A DNA stretch of 64,000 nucleotides from Dysosmobacter segnis (GCF_014297285.1 NZ_JACOQI010000003.1:62001-126000); one strand, 5' to 3'. Positions 1-7,934 are shown, counted from the first letter of the stretch. The notes: generated by a model from the sequence alone, not told the origin. A program made the numbers and translations.

Positions 1-361
1 TCAGGTCGGTGCCGTTGTACTTGCAGGCCATCAGGGCCTCCAGGTCGGCGGGCTTGTTGGCGGCCACGGTAGCGGCAACACCCTTGACAAAGTCCACGAA
101 CTTCTCATTCTTGCCCACGAAGTCGGTCTCGGCGTTGACCTCAACGACCACGCCCACGCCGTCGATGACAGCGGCGTAAGCCATGCCCTCGGCGGCAACA
201 CGGCCAGCCTTCTTGGCGGAGGCGGCCAGGCCCTTTTCACGCAGGAACTCAACGGCCTTGTCCATGTCGCCGTCGGAAGCGGTCAAAGCCTTCTTGCAGT
301 CCATCATGCCTACGCCGGTCATTTCGCGCAGGTTCTTAACATCAGCAGCGGTAAAAGCCAT
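1..361 (-). CDS. tsf: Elongation factor Ts, N-terminal part (cut by window edge)
   Basis: EF-Ts is the guanine-nucleotide exchange factor that recycles EF-Tu in the cytoplasm. The first 120 residues are visible: [20 protein letters not shown], the UBA-like start typical of the family, and further on the NAETDFV segment that belongs to the EF-Tu-contacting core. The ATG at 361 is preceded by an SD-like GGAGG. The C-terminal part lies outside the window. The gene follows rpsB by 57 bp on the same strand, the usual rpsB-tsf order, so it is probably cotranscribed from the promoter before rpsB. Confidence 0.96.
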   Translation of the reverse strand, partial: MAFTAADVKNLREMTGVGMMDCKKALTASDGDMDKAVEFLREKGLAASAKKAGRVAAEGMAYAAVIDGVGVVVEVNAETDFVGKNEKFVDFVKGVAATVAANKPADLEALMACKYNGTDL

Positions 362-418
362 AATCTTTTTCCTCCAATTTATATAGTATCGGAGCTTGCG
401 CTCCCGCAGAGTCTTGGT

Positions 419-1144
419 TTATTCGGCAGCGGGGGCCTCAGCGGCCTCGTCCATCTGCTCGCCCTGCTTGCCCTCCAGCATGGCGTTGGCCATGACGGAA
501 GCGATCAGCTTGATGGCGCGGATGGCGTCATCGTTGCCGGGGATCACATAGTCGATCTCGTCGGGATCGCAGTTGGTATCGGCGATAGCCACCACGGGGA
601 TGCCCAGCTTGTGAGCCTCAGCAATGGCGTTGCGCTCCTTGCGGGTATCCACGATGAACAGAGCGCCGGGCAGCTTCTTCATGTCCTTCACGCCGCCGAG
701 ATACTTCTCCAGCTTCTCAATCTCGCCCAGGTGCTTCATGACTTCCTTCTTGGGCAGCATATCGAAGGTGCCGTCAGTCTGCATGGCCTTCAGCTGGTTC
801 AGACGGTCCACGCGGGTACGCATGGTCTTGAAGTTGGTCATCATGCCGCCCAGCCAACGAGCGTTGACATAGTACTGACCGCAGCGGGTGGCCTCTTCCT
901 TGATGGCCTCCTGAGCCTGCTTCTTGGTGCCGACGAACAGCAGGGACTGGCCGTTCTCAGACAGCTGACGGACGAAAGCGTAAGCCTCCTCCAGCTTCTT
1001 CACGGTCTTCTGCAGGTCAACGATATAGATACCGTTGCGCTCGGTGTAGATATAGGGAGCCATCTTGGGGTTCCAGCGACGGGTCTGGTGACCGAAATGG
1101 ACGCCTGCCTCCAGCAGGGACTTCATGGATACGACACTTGCCAT
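419..1144 (-). CDS. rpsB: 30S ribosomal protein S2
   Basis: S2 is a late-assembling protein of the small ribosomal subunit. The 241-aa product has the family hallmarks: [14 protein letters not shown] near the N-terminus, [29 protein letters not shown], the WLGGMMTN segment and a C-terminal [13 protein letters not shown] stretch. The length is normal, with a short acidic, Ala-rich tail (EAAEAPAAE). The ATG at 1144 has a good SD (GGAGG) upstream. It heads the rpsB-tsf operon and is preceded by a leader of about 110 nt that could serve autoregulation. Confidence 0.98.
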   Translation of the reverse strand: MASVVSMKSLLEAGVHFGHQTRRWNPKMAPYIYTERNGIYIVDLQKTVKKLEEAYAFVRQLSENGQSLLFVGTKKQAQEAIKEEATRCGQYYVNARWLGGMMTNFKTMRTRVDRLNQLKAMQTDGTFDMLPKKEVMKHLGEIEKLEKYLGGVKDMKKLPGALFIVDTRKERNAIAEAHKLGIPVVAIADTNCDPDEIDYVIPGNDDAIRAIKLIASVMANAMLEGKQGEQMDEAAEAPAAE

Positions 1145-1256
1145 AGTTTGATTTCCTCCAAAAATTTAGTTTGTACCTCTGGCTGTTTCCTCCCCTCTGC
1201 TAACCCGTTTTTTTACAAATGGGCACAAACAAAGAGTCCGCAGCCATGCGGAATGC
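1145..1256 (-). promoter_or_regulatory. rpsB 5' leader (about 110 nt)
   Basis: The mRNA leader between the predicted start site near 1256 and the rpsB ATG is unusually long for this window. It begins with a small hairpin (TCCGCA, loop TGGC, TGCGGA, around 1220-1238). It then carries an A-rich run before a purine-rich, SD-like stretch and the true SD. S2 leaders often bind S2 and repress the operon in other bacteria. Whether this one does so is inference. Confidence 0.35.
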
Positions 1257-1262
1257 TGAATT

Positions 1263-1291
1263 ATCATAGCACAATGTGAAACGGATTGCAA
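1263..1291 (-). promoter_or_regulatory. Sigma-A promoter of rpsB-tsf
   Basis: Read on the minus strand, TTGCAA (1286-1291) and TATGAT (1263-1268) are separated by exactly 17 bp. The expected start site is near 1256. This is a near-consensus housekeeping promoter, as expected for a ribosomal protein operon. Confidence 0.75.
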
Positions 1292-1301
1292 GAATTATTT
1301 C

Positions 1302-1344
1302 CAAAAAATACGTGAAATTTTCGGCGTTTCTCCGAAAATTCCAC
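1302..1344 (-). terminator. Terminator after the ylmC-like gene
   Basis: A 13-bp stem with one mismatch (arms 1312-1324 and 1332-1344, CCGAAAATT-type arms around a 7-nt loop) is followed on the minus strand by a T-rich run at 1302-1309. It lies 16 nt past the ylmC-like stop codon and just upstream of the rpsB promoter. Confidence 0.75.
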
Positions 1345-1360
1345 GTTGAGCTGTTTTTTA

Positions 1361-1639
1361 TCAGAATTTTTTCCGCCGGCGGCGTTCCAGCGCCGGGTCT
1401 CGGTGCTGGGCGGGCTTGTCGATGAGGATGATGTCATCCCCGATCCGCTGGATGCTGTCCCACGGGACGTAGTACTCCTCTCCCCTGCCGAACAGCCCGA
1501 AAAAACGGGCGGGACCGTAGACGATCAGGGCTGCCGTCTGGCCGTCCGGCATCCGGAGGTCCACGTCCCCCACAAAGCCCAGCCGTCCGCCGTCCGTAAT
1601 GTTGATGACCTCTTTTCGCCGCAGTTCCCGTATTCGCAT
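1361..1639 (-). CDS. YlmC/YmxH family PRC-barrel protein (sporulation-associated)
   Basis: A 92-aa protein starting MRIRELRRKEVINITDGGRLG, with the DVDLRMPDGQ and DSIQRIGDDIILID segments typical of the short PRC-barrel family annotated YlmC/YmxH. The family's molecular role is not established, but members sit beside sigG or other sporulation genes across spore formers. Here the gene is divergent from sigG, and the 139-bp gap holds the sigG promoter. The tail is very basic (ERRRRKKF). The ATG at 1639 is clear, and a terminator follows the stop codon. Confidence 0.85.
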   Translation of the reverse strand: MRIRELRRKEVINITDGGRLGFVGDVDLRMPDGQTAALIVYGPARFFGLFGRGEEYYVPWDSIQRIGDDIILIDKPAQHRDPALERRRRKKF

Positions 1640-1715
1640 CTACGCCGCCCCCTTTCAAAAAATGGTATGCCGATCTGGGACTGTCCTATGCCGCCGGAAT
1701 CGGCAAAAACCTCCC

Positions 1716-1745
1716 GTATAGGAAAAACGCGGCAGGGGCATACTG
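1716..1745 (+). promoter_or_regulatory. Candidate SigF/SigG-type promoter of sigG
   Basis: GTATA (1716-1720) and CATACTG (1739-1745) are separated by 18 bp. In Bacillus subtilis the SigG consensus is a GHATR -35 and a CATNMTA -10 at about this spacing, so this matches except for the last base. The predicted start lies about 27 nt upstream of the sigG ATG. No good sigma-A pair is visible here. This fits forespore-specific autoregulation. Confidence 0.6.
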
Positions 1746-1778
1746 ACTCCGTCGAGCTTAACGGCAGGAGGCGGATAT

Positions 1779-2549
1779 ATGCAGGGGAAAGTGGAGATTG
1801 CGGGGGTCAACACGGCAAAGCTGAAGGTCCTGAAAAGCAGTGAGACCATGGAGCTGCTCCGCCGCAGCAAGGCCGGGGACCGGCAGGCCCGTGAAGAGCT
1901 GATCGAGGGGAATCTGCGGCTGGTGCTGTCGGTGATCCAGCGGTTCGCGGGGCGAGGTGAAAGCGTGGACGATCTGTTTCAGGTTGGCTGCGTAGGGCTC
2001 ATCAAGGCCATTGACAATTTCGATATTTCTCAGCCGGTAAAGTTTTCTACCTACGGTGTGCCCATGATCGTAGGCGAGATTCGCCGCTACCTCCGGGACA
2101 ACAGCGCCATCCGGGTTTCCCGCTCCATGCGGGACACCGCCTACCGGGTCTTGCAGGCCCGGGAACACCTCATGGCGGAAAACCAGAAAGAGCCGACGGT
2201 GGAGGAGATCGCCAAGGTGCTGGATATTCCTCGGGAGGAGGTTGTCTTTGCCATGGACGCCATCGTGGACCCGGTCTCTCTGTACGAGCCGATCTATGAC
2301 AGCGGCGGCGACGCCATCTGCGTCATGGATCAGGTCAGCGACACGAAAAACACAGATGAGCGCTGGACGGAGCGCATCGCCTTGAAGGATGCCATGAAGC
2401 TGCTGGACCCACGGGAGCGGCGCATCCTGTCCCTGCGGTTCTACGAGGGCAAGACCCAGATGGAGGTCTCCGCCGAGGTGGGCATCTCTCAGGCGCAGGT
2501 GAGCCGGTTGGAAAAAGGGGCTATCAACACCATCCGCAAGCACTTATAG
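1779..2549 (+). CDS. sigG: RNA polymerase sporulation sigma factor SigG
   Basis: SigG directs late forespore transcription. The 256-aa product has the SigG-specific N-terminus VEIAGVNTAKLKVL, which in B. subtilis contributes to anti-sigma binding. It has region 2 (NLRLVLSVIQRFAGRGESVD, DLFQVGCVGLIKAIDNFD, KFSTYGVPMIVGEIRRYLRD), region 3, and region 4 with the HTH KTQMEVSAEVGISQAQVSRL. Length and motif order match the family throughout. The ATG at 1779 has AGGAGG (1766-1771) 7 nt upstream. The gene is not next to spoIIGA-sigE in this window, and a forespore-type promoter precedes it. Confidence 0.97.
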   Translation: MQGKVEIAGVNTAKLKVLKSSETMELLRRSKAGDRQAREELIEGNLRLVLSVIQRFAGRGESVDDLFQVGCVGLIKAIDNFDISQPVKFSTYGVPMIVGEIRRYLRDNSAIRVSRSMRDTAYRVLQAREHLMAENQKEPTVEEIAKVLDIPREEVVFAMDAIVDPVSLYEPIYDSGGDAICVMDQVSDTKNTDERWTERIALKDAMKLLDPRERRILSLRFYEGKTQMEVSAEVGISQAQVSRLEKGAINTIRKHL

Positions 2550-2557
2550 GAGAAAAA

Positions 2558-2580
2558 CCGCCGGAGCGCTGCTCCGGCGG
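2558..2580. terminator. Hairpin terminator after sigG
   Basis: A perfect 10-bp GC-rich stem (CCGCCGGAGC, loop GCT, GCTCCGGCGG) begins 8 nt after the sigG stop. On the plus strand the following T run is weak (TCAATTCTGT); the better T tract is on the minus strand. It most likely ends sigG transcripts. Confidence 0.65.
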
Positions 2581-2651
2581 TCAATTCTGTATTCCACCGC
2601 GCGGTTGCAAGCGAAACGAAACGGTTTTTGAGCATTTTCTTCTGTTTTCGT

Positions 2652-2680
2652 TTGACCTTTTCTGTCAAAGCGTGTAAAAT
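2652..2680 (+). promoter_or_regulatory. Sigma-A promoter of the PaaI-like gene
   Basis: TTGACC (2652-2657) and TAAAAT (2675-2680) lie 17 bp apart, giving a start site near 2687 and a leader of about 25 nt before the ATG at 2712. This promoter rules out any start codon further upstream in the same reading frame. Confidence 0.75.
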
Positions 2681-2711
2681 GGGGCAAAATCATGTTGAGG
2701 AGTTCCTGCAA

Positions 2712-3125
2712 ATGGATATGCAAAAAATTCTGGAATACCGCAACGCCCGCAACCGCTTCTGCCAGCGTATCGGCATCACGGTAACGGAGCTGTCCCCCGG
2801 CTATGCCAAGGTGGTCAAGACCGTAACGGAGGACGATCTGAACCCCGTGGACGTAGCCCATGGCGGCCTGTTCTTCTCCATGGCGGACAATGCCGCCGGC
2901 TCCGCCATGGCGGCTTACGGCGGACAGGCGGTGACGCTGAACGCCCAGTACAATTTCATGCGTGCAGCCAAGGCAGGCGATGTTCTGACCGCTGAGGCCC
3001 GGGAGGCCAAGCACGGCGGCACCGTCTGCGTATTCGACATCCGGATCACGGATCAGGACGGAAATCTGGATGGCACCGGTACCTTCACCTTCTACAACCT
3101 GAAAAAGCCCCTGAAGATCGACTGA
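2712..3125 (+). CDS. PaaI family hotdog-fold acyl-CoA thioesterase
   Basis: A 137-aa hotdog-fold protein expected to hydrolyse small or aryl acyl-CoA thioesters; the substrate cannot be told from sequence. The signature VAHGGLFFSMADNAAGSAM matches the PaaI subgroup motif, in which HGG and the Asp of the helix line the active site. The NAQYNFMRAAKAGDVLTAEA strand pattern follows. The start at 2712 (MDMQKILEYRN) is chosen because a promoter ends at 2680 and GAGGAG sits 9 nt upstream; an in-frame ATG further 5' would lie inside the promoter. It is a single-gene unit converging on glnS. Confidence 0.88.
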   Translation: MDMQKILEYRNARNRFCQRIGITVTELSPGYAKVVKTVTEDDLNPVDVAHGGLFFSMADNAAGSAMAAYGGQAVTLNAQYNFMRAAKAGDVLTAEAREAKHGGTVCVFDIRITDQDGNLDGTGTFTFYNLKKPLKID

Positions 3126-3129
3126 GCAA

Positions 3130-3163
3130 AAAAGGTCTGCCCCGAAATCGGGACAGACCTTTT
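3130..3163. terminator. Bidirectional terminator between thioesterase gene and glnS
   Basis: A 15-bp arm pair (AAAAGGTCTGCCCCG and CGGGACAGACCTTTT, loop AAAT) with A and T runs on both flanks sits between convergent stop codons. It can terminate both strands. Confidence 0.88.
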
Positions 3164-3170
3164 ATTTGGC

Positions 3171-4901
3171 TTACTTTTTGAAGCTATCCTTCAGGCTGAC
3201 GCTGCGGTTGAACACCGGATGGCCCGTCTTGGTATCCTTGTTATCCAGGCAGAAGTAGCCCAGACGCATGAACTGGTAGGCGGGAGCCGTCTTTCCGCCC
3301 TCGTGGTTTTCAGCGTAGCGGTCCGCGGCGGCGGCCAGGCCAGCTTCCACCTTGCAGTCCGTCAGGACCTCCAGAGAGCCGGGGTTCAGGCACTCGATGA
3401 AGTCCTTGTCGGCGGCGTCGGGATTGGCGTCGGTGAACAGGTTGTCATAGAGCCGCACCTCGGCGTCCACGGCGGTGGCGGCGTCCACCCAATGAATGGT
3501 CGCGCCCTTCACCTTCCGGCCGTCGGCGGGGTCACCGCCCCGGCTGTCGGGGTCATACTCGGCAGCGATCTCGGTCACATTACCGTTTTCATCCGTCTCA
3601 TAGCCGACGCACTTGATGAGATACGCACCCTTCAAACGGCACTCCGGGCCGTTGGGAGTCAGACGCTTGTACTTGGGGATCGGCTCAGCCATAAAGTCAT
3701 CGGCCTCGATCCACAGGCTGCCGGAGAAAGGTACTTCCCGGGTCCCGGCAGAGGGGTCCAGCGGATTGTTCTCCACGGTGACGGTCTCCGTCTTACCGGC
3801 GGGATAGTTGGTGATGGTCAGCTTGATGGGCCGCAGAACAGCCATCACCCGCTGGGCGGTCTCGTTCAGATCCTCCCGGAGGCAGTGCTCCAGGAAGCCG
3901 TATTCCACCACGTTGGCAGACTTGGCCACGCCGATGCGGTCACAGAAATTACGGATGGACCGGGCGGTGTAGCCCCGGCGGCGCAGGCCGCAGAGGGTGG
4001 GCATCCGGGGATCGTCCCAGCCGGAGACCCGGCCTTCCTCCACCAGTTTGCGGAGCTTGCGCTTGCTCATGACCGTGTGGTCGATGCCAAGACGGGCGAA
4101 CTCGATCTGACGGGGATGGGCAGGCAGGTCGCAATGCTCGATGACCCAGTTGTACAGGGGACGGTGGGCCTCAAATTCCAGAGAGCACAGGCTGTGGGTA
4201 ATGCCCTCCAGTGCGTCCTGAATGGGATGGGCGAAGTCATACATGGGATAGATGCACCACTTGTCCCCCTGACGGTGATGGTGCATGTGGTTGATCCGGT
4301 AGATAACGGGGTCACGCATATTGAAGTTGCCGCTGGCCAGGTCGATCTTGGCCCGCAGGGTCATGGAGCCGTTGGGGAACTCCCCTGCCCGCATCCGGGC
4401 AAACAGGTCCAGACTCTCCTCCACGGGACGGTCCCGGTAGGGAGACGTGGCAGGAACGCCGATGTCACCCCGGTGGGCGCGGAACTCCTCGGGAGACAGC
4501 TGGCACACATAGGCAAGGCCCTTTTTGATGAGGCCCACCGCCTGACGGTAATCCTCCTCAAAATAGTCGGAGCCGTAGAAGAAGCGGTCACCCCAGTCGA
4601 AGCCAAGCCAGTGGATGTCCTCCTTGATGGCCTCCACGAACTCCTCGTCCTCTTTGGTGGGGTTGGTGTCATCCATCCGCAGGTTGCACAATCCGCCAAA
4701 CTTCTCAGCGGTACCGAAGTCGATGGTCAGGGCCTTGCAGTGGCCGATATGCAGATAGCCGTTGGGCTCCGGCGGAAACCGGGTGTGGACGGTCATGCCT
4801 TCAAACTGTCCGCCCTGGGCAATATCCTCCTCAATAAACGTGTGGATGAAATTGCGGCTTTCGGGGGCCTCCGCCGCCGTGGTCTTGATCTCGTCAGCCA
4901 T
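3171..4901 (-). CDS. glnS: Glutamine--tRNA ligase
   Basis: GlnRS charges tRNA-Gln directly. The 576-aa protein has the class I signatures FPPEPNGYLHIGH (HIGH at residues 51-54), DDTNP, and a KMSKS-type loop VMSKRKL near residue 275, followed by the two beta-barrel anticodon-binding domains. The start MADEIKTTAAEA at 4901 has AGGAAGG 9 nt upstream; a longer frame upstream overlaps the promoter and is not used. A tRNA-Gln(CUG) gene lies 23 kb away. Many Clostridia instead use GatCAB, which is not seen in this window. Confidence 0.96.
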   Translation of the reverse strand: MADEIKTTAAEAPESRNFIHTFIEEDIAQGGQFEGMTVHTRFPPEPNGYLHIGHCKALTIDFGTAEKFGGLCNLRMDDTNPTKEDEEFVEAIKEDIHWLGFDWGDRFFYGSDYFEEDYRQAVGLIKKGLAYVCQLSPEEFRAHRGDIGVPATSPYRDRPVEESLDLFARMRAGEFPNGSMTLRAKIDLASGNFNMRDPVIYRINHMHHHRQGDKWCIYPMYDFAHPIQDALEGITHSLCSLEFEAHRPLYNWVIEHCDLPAHPRQIEFARLGIDHTVMSKRKLRKLVEEGRVSGWDDPRMPTLCGLRRRGYTARSIRNFCDRIGVAKSANVVEYGFLEHCLREDLNETAQRVMAVLRPIKLTITNYPAGKTETVTVENNPLDPSAGTREVPFSGSLWIEADDFMAEPIPKYKRLTPNGPECRLKGAYLIKCVGYETDENGNVTEIAAEYDPDSRGGDPADGRKVKGATIHWVDAATAVDAEVRLYDNLFTDANPDAADKDFIECLNPGSLEVLTDCKVEAGLAAAADRYAENHEGGKTAPAYQFMRLGYFCLDNKDTKTGHPVFNRSVSLKDSFKK

Positions 4902-4941
4902 TGCTGTCAGTCCTTCCTGAAAAAATCTATCACAAATTGGC

Positions 4942-4970
4942 ATTATACAGAAGCTATGGAGAAAATGCAA
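4942..4970 (-). promoter_or_regulatory. Sigma-A promoter of glnS
   Basis: TTGCAT (4965-4970) and a perfect TATAAT (4942-4947) with a 17-bp spacer on the minus strand. The leader is only about 35 nt, too short for a T-box riboswitch. Confidence 0.8.
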
Positions 4971-4971
4971 G

Positions 4972-5002
4972 GAAAATCCGGCGTTTTCAGCCGAAACGTC
5001 GA
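4972..5002 (-). terminator. Possible terminator after the yigZ-like gene
   Basis: On the minus strand, arms CGACGTTT and AAACGCCG (one mismatch) are followed by GATTTTCC. It sits shortly after the hflX-GNAT-yigZ operon and just ahead of the glnS promoter. The T run is short, so this is tentative. Confidence 0.4.
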
Positions 5003-5020
5003 AAAGTCAAGGAACGGTTG

Positions 5021-5659
5021 TCAGTTTGCTTCCTCCCGGGGTCCCGGCAAAAACTCCTCCCCTGCCACCGTCATGGTCAGACTCCCGGCGGAAAGCTCCG
5101 TCAGCCGGAGCTGGAACGTTTCCGCAGCCCCGGCGGGAAATGCCGTCCGGAGGGTGATGTCCGCGCCGTATTCCGCATCCCGGACCACGCCGCCGGTGGC
5201 GGCCACCTCCAGCTTCATCCGCTCCAGCAGCGGATAAGTGCAGGGCACGTCCCATAGCGTCCAAAGCCCCATCCGGGCGATCCCGGCGGCGGTCAGCGCA
5301 TCAGCGGCTCCCTTGGTGTAGGCTCTGGTCAGCCCCCCGGCTCCCAGCAGTACGCCGCCGAAGTACCGGGTCACAACGCAGCACACATTCCAGACCTCCT
5401 GCCGCTGGAACACGTTCAGCATAGGCTGGCCCGCCGTGCCCTGCGGCTCGCCGTCATCGGAATAGCGGACCACGCCGCCCTCTTGCAGGAGGTAGCACCA
5501 GCAGTTGTGCCGGGCGTCATAGTATTTCTTTTTCATTTCCTCGATGCGGGCCCGGGCCTCCGCCTCCGTCCCCACCTTGTAGAGGTGGGTGATGAAGCGG
5601 GAGCGCTTTTCCGTAAACTCGCTCTCGGCGTCCTGATAGGGGACGATGTACTCCGTCAT
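5021..5659 (-). CDS. YigZ/IMPACT family protein
   Basis: A 212-aa member of the UPF0029/IMPACT family. The N-terminal domain carries EKRSRFITHL, the DARHNCWCY strand, YSDDGEPQGTAGQPML and VVTRYFGGVLLGAGGL, all diagnostic. The C-terminal portion matches the DUF1949 ferredoxin-like domain. Eukaryotic IMPACT modulates GCN2 signalling, and bacterial members are loosely linked to translation; the exact role is unknown. The start ATG overlaps the stop of the upstream acetyltransferase gene (ATGA at 5656-5659), which indicates translational coupling in the hflX operon. Confidence 0.92.
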   Translation of the reverse strand: MTEYIVPYQDAESEFTEKRSRFITHLYKVGTEAEARARIEEMKKKYYDARHNCWCYLLQEGGVVRYSDDGEPQGTAGQPMLNVFQRQEVWNVCCVVTRYFGGVLLGAGGLTRAYTKGAADALTAAGIARMGLWTLWDVPCTYPLLERMKLEVAATGGVVRDAEYGADITLRTAFPAGAAETFQLRLTELSAGSLTMTVAGEEFLPGPREEAN

Positions 5660-6216
5660 GCAAACTCCTTTTCACCGGAAAAAGCCAGCCATTCTTCCTT
5701 TTTCAAGGCGTAAAACACCGTTTTGTTGGTCATTCCGATGACATTCGTTGTCTCTTTCGTGAACTGATAGCGGAAGCCGCACTTCTCAATGACCCGACGA
5801 GACCGGCTGTTCCAGTCATAATGCGAGCACCAGACGGCTTCCAGCCCCAGCGTCTCAAAGCCGAAGCGCAGCAGTTCTGTTGCAGCCTCCGTCATAACGC
5901 CATGGCCCCAATACGGCCGTCCCAGCCAATAGCCCATCTCCCGCTGCTCTGTGGCAGAAAGCTCCGGAAAAATCTCCGATGACGGCTGAAGGCCCACCGC
6001 TCCCAGCAGTGCGCCGCTCTCTCTGCTGAGAATCGCGCAGACCTCCGGCGCGCTGAACACATCCCGGATGACCTCCCGGCTTTCCTCCACGCTTCCATGG
6101 GGTTCCCAGCCGCACATGGGTCCGATCTCCGGGTCCGACGCCAGAGCGTACAATGCCTCGGCATCCTCCTCCCGCCAGGGGGCGAGGAGCAGCCGCCGCG
6201 TTTTCAGCGTGATCAT
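5656..6216 (-). CDS. GNAT family N-acetyltransferase (RimJ/RimL type)
   Basis: A 186-aa acetyltransferase beginning MITLKTRRLLLAPWREEDAE, the pattern of the RimJ/RimL-like GNAT branch. Other motifs are EMGYWLGRPYWGHGVMTEA (acetyl-CoA-binding motif A region) and NSRSRRVIEKCGFRYQ near the C-terminus. The substrate is unknown; it could be a protein N-terminus or a small molecule. The start at 6216 forms ATGA with the hflX stop codon, and its own stop overlaps the yigZ start in the same way, so all three genes look tightly coupled. Confidence 0.88.
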   Translation of the reverse strand: MITLKTRRLLLAPWREEDAEALYALASDPEIGPMCGWEPHGSVEESREVIRDVFSAPEVCAILSRESGALLGAVGLQPSSEIFPELSATEQREMGYWLGRPYWGHGVMTEAATELLRFGFETLGLEAVWCSHYDWNSRSRRVIEKCGFRYQFTKETTNVIGMTNKTVFYALKKEEWLAFSGEKEFA

Positions 6217-7511
6217 TCCCAGTCCTCTTTCGGCGGCGTCCAGTCCTGGGTATAGTCTCCGATCTGGCCCAGCACCTTGGGCGGGCACACCGCCACAATG
6301 TCAATGGTCTCGCTGTATTCCACGGATTCCACCTTGGCCTCCCGGTACAGCATATCCAGCAGGCTGCCCTTGTCATACGGCAGGTGGATGGTCACCCGGC
6401 GGGTGCCCTTGTCCAGCCGCCGGTCGATCATTTCCAGCAGACGGTCCACGCCCTCACCGGTCCGGGCGGAGATGGAGCAGATGTCAGCGCCGTGGGGCCG
6501 CAGGTCACCGGCCTCCACACGGTCGCACTTATTGAATACGTCGATGCGGGGGATCTCATTGGCTCCCAGTTCCACGATCAGCTTCTCCACGACCTCCGCC
6601 TGATGCTGCCATTCCGTGTTGGACACGTCGATAACATGGAGCAGCAGATCTGCGTACTCCAATTCCTCCAGTGTGGCCTTGAACGCCTCCACCAGCTGAT
6701 GGGGCAGCTTGCGGATGAAGCCAACGGTATCGGACACCACCACATCCATGGTATCGCTGACCGTCAGCAGGCGGCTGGTGGTGTCCAGCGTGTCGAACAG
6801 CCGGTTATTGGCCGGGATCGCAGCGCCGGTAAGCTGGTTCAGCAAGGTAGATTTGCCCGCATTGGTATAGCCAACGATGGCCACCACCGGGATCTCGTTC
6901 TTCTGCCGCTGCTGTCGCTGGGTGGCCCGGACACGACGTACCTCTTCCAGATCTGCCCGGATCTTGTCGATCTTCTTGTTGATCAGACGGCGGTCTGTTT
7001 CCAACTGCGTTTCGCCGGGGCCTTTAGAGCCGATGGGTCCCTTGCCGCTGGTGCCGCCCTGACGCTCCAGATGGCTCCACATACCGATCAGCCGGGGCAG
7101 CAGATAGCGGTACTGGGCCAGCTCCACCTGCAAGCGGCCCTCCTTGGTTTTTGCCCGCTGAGCGAAAATATCCAGGATCAGGCCGCAGCGGTCCAATACC
7201 TGAACGCCCAGCAGCTCCGTCAGCACCCGCTGCTGGGAGGGGGAAAGGTTATTGTCGAAAATGACCATGGTAGCACCTACATTTTCAACGTAAAGCTGCA
7301 CCTCCGCCACCTTGCCCTCCCCGATGAAGGTGCGAGGATCCGGCGTGGGCCGGTTCTGGAGAACGATGCCGGCAGTCTCGCCGCCGGCGGTCTCCACCAG
7401 AGCGGACAGCTCGTCCATACTTTCCTCGGTGGCACTGTCCTCCCGCAAAACCGGGGAGTTCAGGCCCACCAATACAACTTTATCTCGAATTTCTTCCTTT
7501 TTCGGTAACAA
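6213..7511 (-). CDS. hflX: GTPase HflX
   Basis: HflX is a ribosome-associated GTPase that rescues or splits stalled 70S ribosomes under stress. The 432-aa protein has the N-terminal HflX domain (LSPSQQRVLTELLGVQVLDR), the glycine-rich linker GKGPIGSKGPGETQLETD, and a G domain with G1 GYTNAGKS (214-221), G3 DTVGFI and G4 NKCD. The best start is a TTG at 7511 with AGGAG 8 nt upstream; no in-frame ATG fits. It is first in a coupled three-gene operon with its own promoter and a hairpin-containing leader. Confidence 0.95.
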   Translation of the reverse strand: MLPKKEEIRDKVVLVGLNSPVLREDSATEESMDELSALVETAGGETAGIVLQNRPTPDPRTFIGEGKVAEVQLYVENVGATMVIFDNNLSPSQQRVLTELLGVQVLDRCGLILDIFAQRAKTKEGRLQVELAQYRYLLPRLIGMWSHLERQGGTSGKGPIGSKGPGETQLETDRRLINKKIDKIRADLEEVRRVRATQRQQRQKNEIPVVAIVGYTNAGKSTLLNQLTGAAIPANNRLFDTLDTTSRLLTVSDTMDVVVSDTVGFIRKLPHQLVEAFKATLEELEYADLLLHVIDVSNTEWQHQAEVVEKLIVELGANEIPRIDVFNKCDRVEAGDLRPHGADICSISARTGEGVDRLLEMIDRRLDKGTRRVTIHLPYDKGSLLDMLYREAKVESVEYSETIDIVAVCPPKVLGQIGDYTQDWTPPKEDWE

Positions 7512-7576
7512 ATGTGTCTCTCCTTGCGTTTGGGAGGCCCCGTGTCAAATGGGTTTCCCATTTCATTGATGTGTCC

Positions 7577-7604
7577 AGTATATCCGAATTTTGAAAAAAT
7601 GCAA
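7577..7604 (-). promoter_or_regulatory. Sigma-A promoter of hflX operon
   Basis: On the minus strand TTGCAT (7599-7604) and TATACT (7577-7582) have a 16-bp spacer. The leader of about 60 nt contains a short hairpin, AAATGGG-AAA-CCCATTT (7549-7565), before the SD. Confidence 0.7.
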
Positions 7605-7639
7605 TAAAAAAGCAGTGGTCTGCGGATGCAGACCACTGC
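7604..7639 (-). terminator. Terminator after rpmE
   Basis: A perfect 12-bp stem (GCAGTGGTCTGC and its complement, 7612-7623 and 7628-7639) is followed on the minus strand by a TTTTTTA tract at 7604-7611. The T tract abuts the hflX -35 box. Confidence 0.9.
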
Positions 7640-7662
7640 TGGATGTGACGAAGTGTACAGGC

Positions 7663-7866
7663 TTACTTGTTCAGGCCGAACTTCTTGTTGAACTTGGCCA
7701 CGCGTCCGCCGGTATCAACCAGCTTCTGCTTGCCAGTGAAGAAGGGGTGACACTTCGAGCAGACTTCCACCTTGATATCACTCTTGGTAGAACCTGTCTC
7801 AATCACATTACCGCAGGCGCAAGTAATCGTAGTCTGCTGATAATTGGGATGGATTCCTTCCTTCAT
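7663..7866 (-). CDS. rpmE: 50S ribosomal protein L31, zinc-binding form
   Basis: L31 bridges the ribosomal subunits. The 67-aa protein has the zinc-type cysteines (CACGN and CSKCHPF), so it is the C+ form that is replaced by a Cys-free paralogue under zinc starvation in some bacteria. [10 protein letters not shown] and the C-terminal [12 protein letters not shown] segment are typical. The ATG at 7866 has an AGAGGTG SD. It is a single-gene unit with its own promoter and terminator. Confidence 0.98.
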   Translation of the reverse strand: MKEGIHPNYQQTTITCACGNVIETGSTKSDIKVEVCSKCHPFFTGKQKLVDTGGRVAKFNKKFGLNK

Positions 7867-7934
7867 TGCTCTCGTTCACCTCTTTCTGGTACAAAACTAC
7901 CTCTATGGAGCTTTCACCCCACAAAAGCTAAATA

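Noticed and set aside
4902..4970. T-box riboswitch upstream of glnS
   Set aside because: The leader from the predicted start site is only about 35 nt, with no T-box sequence.
3219..5237. 672-codon plus-strand frame opposite glnS
   Set aside because: Antisense shadow; it has no SD or family pattern and runs through the glnS promoter.
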